Shown here piece by piece: positions 54,945-64,000 of a DNA stretch of 64,000 nucleotides. Origin of the DNA: Gari tellinella (Eukaryota > Mollusca > Bivalvia > Cardiida > Psammobiidae); NCBI GenBank assembly GCA_922989275.2, contig OV277858.1:17347427-17411426 (forward strand), in the 5' to 3' direction. The notes beneath the pieces are model-generated. The model worked only from the letters and a program-made list of their open reading frames with translations. It was not told where the DNA came from and made no database searches. The position numbers and the translations under genes are program-made. Each line of letters opens with the position of its first letter. Within the stretch, counting starts at the first letter, position 1.

Positions 54945-56290
54945 GACAAAATAAGCAGGCACACAATAAAACTAGATAATATGAATGGAGGATTGAAAAT
55001 GATAGATCTTAACCTTTTTATCAACGCATTAAAATGTAATTCGGTAGAAAGAATTATAGAGGAACAAAATAACGGTCGCTGGGAACAGCAATATGCTAAT
55101 TTTTTAAACAAATATGGCGGAAAACTTATTTTCGAAAATGAAACAAAATGAAACAGAACAGAACGTTCGAATAAAGTACTTTTCTAAAAGAAATTATGAT
55201 TTCATGGATAAAAATAAAGGATGACATAAATATTACAAAAATTAGCAAAAAACATTTAAAGAACAACAAACAAAACTATATTTAAAAAGCAGTGGTTCAA
55301 AACAGGAATTAAACATATTAGTGACATATATGTCTATAAAACAAAAAATAATTTTATAAGTATGAAACCCTAAAAGAATTATACAATCAAACTGAAGATA
55401 AGATTTTCTTTTATAATCAACTATAGTCCTGTATACCAAAACAATGTAGAAATAAATTAAAACATATGAATGATGAAATACAACAAAATGAAACCCTACT
55501 GCAAAAGCTGCTAAAACTAAACAATCACATAAATGCTTACTCAATATTCAGGTAAGAATTCAAATTTGACAAGCCAAAACCTCAAAAAAATTCGGAACAG
55601 AACTTAGGCAATACATAAATTAATGGGATAAATGCCTACAAAAACATATATACCTCAACAATTGACAATACATTCATAATATTCCAGTACAAATTCATGA
55701 ATAGTGGTAACCCAACAAACACACCATTTATGGAATATAACAAGAGGTTATTTAACAGTGTTGAGTACAATACTGAATTCTATTGGACGAGTACACAGCA
55801 GTCATAATCCAATATGGATTATGACTGCTGTGTTCGAGTCCAATTGAATTCTGTATTGTTCTCAACACTGTTAAATTGCCTCTTTATTTCACACCATAAA
55901 ACTGTAGCAGACAAAGGTGAAATACCACGGGAAGTTACTCTTAACAGAGTATCAGAAGAGTTGTCCAGTCCAGTATGAAAACATATAGATTTTTTGGATC
56001 CGAGTCAATATGAGAAAAGTATGAGAAAAATATGGCCTTCTCGGATAGCTTTTTAAAATTCCGGTACAATATAGGGTTCTCGTGTACCGTCACGTGATAG
56101 AAATAGGGGTTGTTGATTGGTTTAATAGATGTAGGTGTGAAATAATATCAAATAACGTAATATATGCGAACAGTGCAATATGCAGGTAGAAACGATAAAA
56201 CACCTATTCTGGGAGCGCAATCATATACACTATTTTTGAATAACATATATAATTGGTTAGAAACCATTTAAAACAAATTAAATTAGCTAA
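54945..56290 (+). pseudogene. LINE (L1/Tx1-like) copy 2: C-terminal half
   Basis: The plus strand resumes with NMNGGLKMIDLNLFINALKC (55000-55040), the conserved segment after the reverse transcriptase. FKTGIKHISDIYVYKTKNNF follows (55290-55360), and CEQCNMQVETIKHLFWERNH (56183-56242) is the C-x2-C...H...-type end. A 150 bp palindrome (55740-55888) and probably a further small insertion (to 56146) lie between. Multiple stops. Same element class as 17.3-19.7 kb, but the peptide segments differ enough to be another family. Confidence 0.75.
55740..55888. repeat. ~150 bp near-perfect palindrome with 3-base centre
   Basis: The arm 'tttaacagtgttgagtacaa' through 'acagcagtcataatcca' is followed, after the centre ATA (55812-55814), by 'tggattatgactgctgtgtt' through 'aacactgttaaa'. 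Arms are about 73 bp with few mismatches. It sits inside the LINE, so it is an insertion. The 12 bp 'ttatttcacacc' next to its right side (about 55884) is inverted at about 56135-56146, which hints at a larger composite element. Confidence 0.85.
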
Positions 56291-56690
56291 AAATATAAAT
56301 TACCAAACAGTTCCATTAGGAATAATAAAAACAGGAACAAAATGACAGACCATGCAGCTAATTATATAATTATATCTCTACCTTTTTTCCTTACATATCA
56401 TATAAAAGCCTTTATTATATTCGTAGTTCGTCGGATACGCGTCACTGTGTAAACGTATAGACATCGTACATACTACTGCACACCAAGGAGTTTGAAAGGT
56501 AAATTCAATCGTGTGGAGTAACATACTACAAACACACGAAATTGTGGGACACCACCCTGTAATGTCGCAACATGGTCTGGAGTTGAAACCAGACATGGGT
56601 GTCAAAGTCACCTGATACTCGCCTGTTTAAGTTTAAGTCTAAAAACATATTGTATCTAAAGTTTATAAATATTAGTAAATGAATGGGGAG
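56291..56690. other. Spacer, nothing recognised
   Basis: Residual LINE 3' sequence may continue to about 56400. No other feature. Confidence 0.4.
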
Positions 56691-56694
56691 TATT

Positions 56695-57430
56695 AGTCTA
56701 TTTATATTAAACTTTAAAGCAACCCGTCCAAACTTTAACCTGGTGATTTGTAGCCAAAACAACTAAGTCCAAAATGTGTCAAAAGTTGAAAAAAATATTA
56801 AAATCATTTTTAAATTTTAACTCGATAACATCAATGTGTGACCACTAAAAACCACCATACACAATTTCAACACCTTAACATAAGTATTAAACTTCAAAAC
56901 AACCCCTCCAAAAAACTTTTACCTGGTATTGCGTAGCAAAAACCTATGTCCAAAACATGTCAAATTGTGACAAAAAATAAAGTTATGTTTAGATTTCAAC
57001 TGCACAACATCAATGTTTGACCCAAAATAAACCTTTATACACAAGTGCAGCCCCCTAAAACAAGCATTTAGCTTAACACAACCCGTTCAAAAAACTTTAA
57101 CCTGGTGTTTTGTAGTCGAAAACCATAAGTCCAAAACATGTCAAATATTGACAATAAACAAAATTATTTTTAGATTTCAACAGCAGAACATCAATCCCCC
57201 TTACACAAGAATTAAACTTTAAGACAACCCTTCCAAACAATCTTAATCTGGTGTTTCGAAAACAACACCAAATCCAAAACATGTCCAAAATTGACCTTTT
57301 ATAAAATTTTAACTTCATAACATCAATGTTTGACCGATAATAAACCCCCATACTATATTTCAGCACCCTAGCACAACATTTTAGCTTTAAAACAACCTGT
57401 CCAAAAAACTTTAACCTTGACCACTCTCAC
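56695..57430. repeat. ~155-180 bp tandem array, about five units
   Basis: Units share 'acaacccgtccaaaaaactt', 'taacctggtgttttgtag', 'taagtccaaaacatgtcaaa' and 'acatcaatgtttgacc'. Starts near 56715, 56895, 57075, 57230 and 57395. Minus-strand open frames here are by-products of the repeat. Confidence 0.8.
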
Positions 57431-57748
57431 GCTCACGCACGCTCATTCACGCTAACACTCGCGCCGGGGAATGACATTAGCTCTGATGTTCTACGAACAG
57501 GCGAACTAACAATGGGATCGTTTACCCTGGCTGCAAACATTATTTTGTTGTCGTTAAATTCAGGTGGCTTGCTTTACCAATTGCAAGATTAAATGCTGAA
57601 TGTTTTATTTTGCGTGTGATTTGTGTTAATCCGCGACATCATGATTTGGCGTTGGCACTCATGTCACTTATTAAACTGTCATCAATACAATATTTAAGAA
57701 TGCTGTCTTGGGCTAAACCTAAATTTGTGTCCAATTTAGTAACTGCCG

Positions 57749-57920
57749 CCGGTGTAACGCAGTAGAATGACCCACCCGTACAAAATGACCCTGGGTCCTT
57801 ATACTACGTAGATAAATGACACCAGACCGTAAAATAAGGACCCCATCGACTTGTAGTAGAATGACTCCCCTCACGCAGAGGAATGACCCACATAGAGAAA
57901 TGACCCCCACCTTTTCAGCT
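57749..57920 (+). mobile_element. Single end of the 3.2 kb inverted-repeat family
   Basis: CCGGTGTAACGCAGTAGAAT at 57749 matches the left end of 35537 (two differences), followed by TGACCC-type units ('atgacccacc', 'atgaccctgg', 'atgacccaca', 'atgaccccca'). The inverted partner was not found within the window. Confidence 0.65.
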
Positions 57921-57924
57921 TAAT

Positions 57925-58075
57925 TGCCGTTACTGCTGCTGCTGTTTCTTCTACTCTTACTGCTGTTATTGTTTTTTGTGCTGCTGCTACTACTTCTGCT
58001 GCTACTACTTCTTCAATTGTTGTTACTGCTGATACTACTACTACTTCCGATACTGTCGCTGCTGTATAACCCCTA
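57925..58075. repeat. CTG/CTA/CTT trinucleotide-rich tract
   Basis: About 150 bp of (CTR)n-type triplets, which produce a leucine-rich frame on the plus strand by composition. A similar ACT-rich tract lies on the other side of the minisatellite at 60200-60370. Confidence 0.8.
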
Positions 58076-58082
58076 CTGGCAG

Positions 58083-59970
58083 CCTGAAACAAGTGTCGTT
58101 TTAGACAGAGGAAAACAAAATCTTAATCGACACTGGCAACCAGGAACAAGTGTCCTTTTTGACAGAAAAAAAATATCTTTAACGACATTGAAATTAGTGT
58201 CGTTTTAGACAGAGGAAAACAATAATTTCTAAACGACACTGGCAACCAGAAACTAGTAGCGTTTTAGACCGAGGAAAAAAAAAATTTCTAAACGACACTG
58301 GCAACCAGAAACTAGTAGCGTTTACGAAACAGAGGAAAACAAATTCTTAAACGGCACTCGCAACCAGAAACAAGTGTTCTTTTTTACAGAAAAAAAAATC
58401 TTAAACGACACTGAAACTAGTGTCGTTTTAGACAGAGGAAAAAAATATATTCTTAAACGACACTGGCAACCAGAAACTAGTGTCGTTTTAGACAGAGGGA
58501 AAAAACGTATTCAACGACACTGGCAACCAGAAACTAGTGTCGTTTAAGACAGAGGAAAAAGGAAAATCTTAAACGACACTGGTAACCAGAAACTAGTGTC
58601 ATTTTGGACAGAGGGAAAACATTTATAACGACAATGGCAACCAGAAACTAGTGTCGTTTAAGACAGAGGAAAAACAATTCTTAAACGACACTGGCAACCA
58701 AAAACTAGTGTCGTTTTAGACAGAGGAAAAAAAATATTCTTAAACGACACTGGCAATCAGAAACAAGTGTCCTTTTTGAGAGAAAAAGTTTTATCTTAAA
58801 CGACACTGAAACTAGTGTCATTTTAGACTGAGGAAAACAATAATTTTTAAACGACACTGGCAACCAGAAACTAGTGTCGTTTTAGACAGAGGAAAAACAA
58901 TCCTTAACGACACTGGCAACCAGAAACTATTGTCGTTTTAAACAGAGGAAAAAAAGTCTTAAACGACACTGGCAACAAGAAGCTAGTGTCGTTTTAGACA
59001 GAGGACACACAACATTTGTGAACAATTTTGGCAACCAGAAACTAATAGCGTTTTAGACAGAGGAAACATAATTCTTAAACGACACTGGCAACCAGAAACT
59101 AGTGTTGTTTTAGACAGAGGAAAACAAATTCTTCAACGACACTGGCAACCAGAAACAAGTGTCCTTTTTCACAGAAAAAAATATATCTTGAACGACACTG
59201 AAACTAATGTCGTTTTAGACAGAGGAAAAATAATTCTTAAACGACACTGGCAACCAGAAACTAGTGGCGTTTTAGACAGAGGACAAAATAATTCTTAAAC
59301 GACACTGGCAACCAGAAACTAGTAGCGTTTACGAAACTGGCTTCTAGAAACTAGTGTTGTTTTAGACAGAGAAAACAATTATTAAACGACACTGGCAACC
59401 AGAAACCTGTGTCGTTTTAGACGGAGGAAAAAAATTCTTAAACGACACTGGAAACAACAACACGGAGCTAGTGTCGTTTTAGACAGAGGAAAACAAATTC
59501 TTAAACGAAAGTGGCAACAGACACTAGTGTCGTGTTAACAGAGGGAAACAAAATCTTGAACGACACTGGCAACCAGAAACAAGTGGCGTTTTAGACAGAG
59601 GAAAAAAATAATTTTTTAACGACACTGGCAACCAGAAACTAGTAGCGTTTACGAAACTGGCTTCTAGAAACTAGTGTCGTTTTAGACAGAGGAAAAAAAA
59701 ATTCTTAATTGACACAAGCAACCAGAAACAGTGTCCTTTTTGACAGGAAAAAAAATATCTTAAAAGACACTGAAACTAGTGTCGTTTTAGACAGAGGAAA
59801 AAATATTTTTTAAACGACACTGGCAACCAGAAACTAGTGGCGTTTTAGACAGAGGAAAATAATGAGTTCTAAACGACACTAGCAACCAGAAACTAGTAAC
59901 GTTTACGAAACTGGCTTCTAGAAACTAGTGTCGTTTCGGACAGAGGGAAAAAATGTCTTAAACGACACTG
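58083..59970. repeat. ~57 bp minisatellite, about 30 units, each able to form a hairpin
   Basis: The consensus unit is AAACGACACTGGCAACCAGA, then AACTAGTGTCGTTTTAGACA, then 'gaggaaaacaaattctt'. AAACGACACT pairs with AGTGTCGTTT around a ~14-base loop. Variants alternate: a short unit that lacks 'ggcaaccaga' always follows one with 'gtcctttttgacag' (near 58150, 58385, 58785, 59165 and 59745), and a 'gtttacgaaactggcttcta' variant recurs near 59325, 59645 and 59900. This indicates higher-order duplication. Confidence 0.92.
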
Positions 59971-60029
59971 AATCTTTTTACCAAGATTATGTGGAGACAC
60001 CAGGAAACAAGCACTATCAGTTTATATAT

Positions 60030-60075
60030 CTCTCCTCTCTCTCTCTCTCTCTCTCTCGCTCACTCTTCCTCTCTA
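60030..60075. repeat. (CT)n microsatellite
   Basis: CTCTCTCT... with single interruptions, immediately right of the minisatellite. Confidence 0.85.
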
Positions 60076-60199
60076 TATATCTCTCTCCAACAGTGCTTGT
60101 TTTATTTGTAAACTGTAGGCAGAGGGCATTTTCTAAGTTGGTAGAATTTGTGGCCAAACCTCTTTTCCTGTAAACAATTCGGAAATAAAAAAAAAGTTT

Positions 60200-60375
60200 A
60201 AACTTTTACTGCTACTACTACTGATACCTTATTACTATATCTTACCATTACTACTTCTCCTGCTGCTACTTTTACTGCAACTACTACTACTACAACTTAA
60301 TACTATCTACCATTACTACAACTACTACTATTTCTTATACTTGTACTGCTATCACTTTCACTAAGACCTGTGCTT
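60200..60375. repeat. ACT/CTG trinucleotide-rich tract
   Basis: Runs of 'actactactact', 'tgctgctact' and related triplets with interruptions; mirrors the tract at 57925-58075. Confidence 0.75.
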
Positions 60376-63230
60376 ATTACCAATTATATCTACTGTTTAC
60401 TTCATTTTCAACTACCAAACCACTTCTAAACTGCTATTTTTACTTCTATTTCTTGTCCTGTGTTTACTTCCCCTTTCTATACAACAACTATTTGTATACG
60501 TCCCTGTTATTCGTATAGCCCGTATACATAAACCATACACATTATGCCCACTTCAATATTGACGTAAATGCGAATACCGTTAATCGAATAAGGTTTAAAG
60601 TATTGAGAAATTAAAAAAAAATACCCTGATGACATACAAACACAATTTGAATATCATTTAACATTCAGAAGGATAAAATAGGTAAGCTATTGAAAACACA
60701 TCCAGTAGTGATGCGAAATAAGCTAGAAAGAATGCTCGTCCTGTTTCTAACTAACAGATCTAAAACAATCATCTATTGCGTACCCTAAACTCATGTTCTT
60801 CACATTTTACCTCAAGTCCCTTCCATACATCGCATAACCCTTTTCTCGCCATGGCTTACTATACGTTTTAGAGACAGATGGTTGCTTAAAGCAATTTTAA
60901 TGTTTAAACTTTATTTATTTTTATATTGATTATTACACAAGCTACATTAACTTATACAAATCACTCTCAATGACTCGAAAGCAGGTTGATCGTAAAGCCG
61001 AATAATTCACTCACTAGTCATTGTAGTACACAGTCAATTTAAACGGATACAAACAAGTGCTTAATTTCAGGGACTAGAACGAGTGGCTGTTCAACGCAAG
61101 AGGAATTATCGAATGAGCTTTCTATAATGCCCTTTGTGTGCATTAAACAACCAGCTGTCTTTAAAAACACCATATACCATATTCAAATTGAGGTCCGATT
61201 TAGTGAGGTGCAACTGCCAATACGCATTCAACCATGTGTATTGTTGTCACTTGGTGAACTATAGAAACAATTACAGGCAAATGGCTCCTTATTGTAGAAT
61301 CATAATAAGAAAATAAATGAAGAACATACCAACACGCATTCTCAATAAACAGGTGCACATAGAATATTTAATAAGTGAAAAATGAAATTCAAAATTTCTT
61401 TGATGTTTTGTATTATATCAATTGATACGTGTTTTGTGTGCAATATTGTAAATTTTCTTGAACATGAATCAACTATCAATTGTTATACGGTCATTCAAAC
61501 AAACCTCTGTTTTTCTCTAGTGAAAGGTTAGTTACTGTATGGGTAGTTTGTTCTTAAGATGAGTTTGGCATGTTTATTTAAATAGTATTTGCACACTTAT
61601 ACTGTTTAAAGTTAGTATGCAAGTGTACTAGATATACCCTATAAATAATCTTCCTTAAAATGGAATATACCCGTTGGAAAACTGATTGCAAGCTAATTTG
61701 TGTATTCGGAAAAACATATTTTTGTAATACTGTATAAATGCAATGCCTTACATTTGCAATACACGACGTAATTCGATGTTCTTTTTAATCTAGTGTTTAG
61801 AAACATTAGAATTATTAGTGCTGGGTCAAAACCAAATGCAGTTTTAACATATTACTTCCATATAAATAAATATTTATAACGTTTAAACAAACTGACCCAC
61901 AAGTAACTAACCTTACCACAAATAGTTCTACAAATGCTGTTAGTAAATGCAAGAATTAAAGTAACAAATAAGAGTGTATTTGGAAACAATAATGTTTATC
62001 ATGCACAGAAACAACAATGTTATGTACTTTACACTGTACATAAATAAACTGGCCAATCTGAATGCAGTTAAAATTGATCGAACAACCTTAGATCATGTAA
62101 ACATTGAACATCATGTTCTAGATACCAACATCAACACTACCTTTGTTTACATGTTGTGTTAGTCTATATAATGACATACAGACTTGACTTAATCATTATT
62201 ATGGATCTCTTTTGTACCGTACCTAAGAAAATGTAAGTTCAATATGTATATGTAATGTTCGTTCACAGTGTAAGGTTCATTACTAGTAAATATTAAAATA
62301 TAATGAACTTTCTAACTATTGCAATACAGTTTAACGAAAGCAAAAACAGCAAATACATTGGGAAACACTTATTTAAATAGATAGATTTATAACTCTGTAT
62401 TTTCTTGCTATGAATGTTGCTATGTTTGTACAATATAGATCTACCACTATGTAAGGTTTGTGCCTCTGAGTTGCGCTCAACATATTGGAGTTACGTTTTG
62501 CTTTCAACTGTGTCTATGTCTTGTTTTACTCAGTTTAAACATTCGCTGTGACTTCCCTGTAGGTAAAGGCTCTGCAACTGTGCAGAAAGTATCATGTCTG
62601 TGTATCCAAAGTATGTCGTCATGTTTCAACCATTGTAATAACTTTTTCACATTTCCATGAATGTAATTCAAAGGTATTTCACCTGCGCATCGAGCCTGAG
62701 TCAGATACTCATAAAATTTACCAGGGACTTATTTGATGAAAGGATGTGAGTCCCATGGATTCATAACTTTTCCTGCCTTTATTAACCCATTACCCCATAA
62801 TTATGCATTTTAATGTCTTTAATTATTCTTCCACTAAAGAGAATAGTTAAGCTTTATACAGTTATAAATGCTCATCATAAGAATAGTTTCTATATCCTAG
62901 CAGATGATAGCTTAGAGCAGCAATAAGGCACATCCTGTTTTACTTTCAAACGCTTTAAAGGTATCTTCAAAACTTAAAGTAGGTTTTTTTGATAATTGGT
63001 TAGGTTTAAACTGAAGGACTGAATGTGTGCCTCAAGGACTCGTTGTTTCACAGAATAAATATCCTTGGGATTCATTCTTTTGATTTCCAAATTTATCATA
63101 GTGATCTCAACCTCATCGTCTTCATCATCTCTAAAACATTCCCTATCTAAGGGCTGTATACATTGTTATCATATTTAGTCGCAACAAAATCACCTACATT
63201 GATGTCTGAGAACTTCATTGTTTTTATGGT
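60376..63230. other. AT-rich spacer with members of the short hairpin family
   Basis: The hairpin-family tail motif appears at 60870-60895 (reverse) and at 61130-61160 ('cattaaacaaccagctgtct'). Short open frames (61134, 61974, 62460) lack motifs. No gene is supported. Confidence 0.4.
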
Positions 63231-63234
63231 ACAC

Positions 63235-63560
63235 CGGCAGACGAGGTCCAGTGGTAACACACTCGACTGCGATACCAGAGGGCATGGGTTTGATTCTCCA
63301 CCGGACCAAGTTCTTTGGATGAGACGTTCGTATAAACCTATATCCGATGTATGTGCTTCACACTAGATATCAGATTGACCTAAACAAATCTGTTGATAAT
63401 AAGAGTAGGAAAAAGCACCCAGGTTTTCTGTATCCGCACCTCTTTCTCTGGAGCATCTAACTAACCCATAGATGGCAGAAACGTACGTTACCAAACAAAT
63501 CGAAGTCGTATTGGAACAACTTGCTGACTGTGCCCATTTCAATAAATAGCTAGCATCTTT
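63235..63560 (+). mobile_element. tRNA-derived SINE-like repeat, family 2, best copy
   Basis: GAGGTCCAGTGGTAACACAC is an A-box-type head and GGGTTTGATTCTCC a B-box-type element. The body has 'ggaccaagttctttggatga', 'cccaggttttctgtatccgc' and 'aacccatagatg'. Related copies lie at 13462-13745 and, on the minus strand, at 14240-14400. A weak A-rich end was not clearly found. Confidence 0.55.
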
Positions 63561-64000
63561 TAGTGTAACTTAAATGTTCATATGTTAACTGCATCGTCCG
63601 CCATTCTCTTTGTGTCCCCACTCAGTCCATCACATGAGTGACATGTCCCTTTGCACTGGCTCGACGATCTACCCCCTGTTTCTTTACCAGCTTGTCCGCT
63701 GGTATTTTAATTATTTCTCTTCTTTGCTCTTCCGTGCTCTTGCCTTTCTTATGTATAATTGATACCCTCTGGGGTCACTTTACGTTCTTTCTCTATATTA
63801 TACCCCTTTTCTTTTGCTAACTTCGCCAGACGCTACCATTACTAATAAGAAAGGTTTGTTACTATGGGTAACTAACCTTACTATAAGCAAAACAGACATT
63901 CACTTGACTTATATACTACCAGGATAAAAATCAATGCCTGCAGTAATATAAAATCATTTTTACACGAATATCTTTGTAAATTTACAAATAATTAATACGG
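63561..64000. other. Spacer, nothing recognised
   Basis: A short pyrimidine-rich stretch (63640-63820) gives a Leu/Phe-rich chance frame. No supported feature up to the window end. Confidence 0.4.

Noticed and set aside
57924..58208. Leucine-rich membrane protein frame
   Set aside because: Produced by a CTG/CTA triplet tract; no start context, no exon structure.
58083..59970. CRISPR-like pattern of repeats and spacers
   Set aside because: The intervals between stems are themselves repeats of one another, no cas genes are present, and the DNA is eukaryotic. It is a minisatellite.

Overview
This is eukaryotic nuclear DNA: AT-rich, without operons or any long intact reading frame, and full of transposable-element remains, tandem arrays and palindromes. 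From memory, several repeat families (arrays of TCAAGGTCA, 'gacggacggac' tails, units reading 'ccaggggcataatttgaac') are typical of bivalve molluscs, so a marine bivalve is the most likely source. This is an inference, as no single-copy gene fixes the species.

Layout. 0-8 kb: a possible last coding exon (294-473), one copy of a ~0.95 kb dispersed repeat (also at 14.4 and 49.6 kb), and two Penelope-like GIY-YIG fragments in opposite orientation (5.6-7.5 kb). 8-13.3 kb: a duplicated block with two decayed copies of a minus-strand C2H2 zinc-finger gene; one is split by a 754 bp inverted-repeat transposon whose empty site survives in the other. 15.4-17.2 kb: a ~150 bp tandem array. 17.3-19.7 kb: an L1/Tx1-like LINE without most of its reverse transcriptase. 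19.8-20.2 kb: a mariner-like relic. 21.4-28.5 kb: a TA microsatellite, a ~190 bp array, two tRNA-derived SINEs with perfect target duplications, and a family with GC-rich inverted ends that carries TCAAGGTCA half-sites. 28.5-34.5 kb: several tandem arrays with a TTAA-flanked element inserted.

34.2-42.7 kb: palindromic RFX-type X-box motifs (a twin pair, then seven at ~160 bp spacing), a 3.2 kb inverted-repeat element built from TGACC/GGTCA units, and a 971 bp MULE-like element with 9 bp target duplications. 46.7-47.7 kb: a second TTAA-flanked element. 50.6-50.8 kb: two convergent tRNA-like sequences. 52-53.3 kb: a ~160 bp array with an inverted head. 53.6-56.3 kb: a second LINE, interrupted by insertions and a giant palindrome. 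56.7-60 kb: a ~170 bp array and a ~57 bp minisatellite whose units are hairpins. 60.3-64 kb: mostly unassigned, with one SINE-like copy.

No functional pathway can be read here. The window is best described as intergenic or intronic sequence in which mobile elements have inserted into one another and into tandem arrays. The most interesting points are the two TTAA-flanked elements that each contain a tRNA-like Pol III promoter, the periodic X-box array, and the ~150-180 bp period shared by otherwise unrelated arrays.
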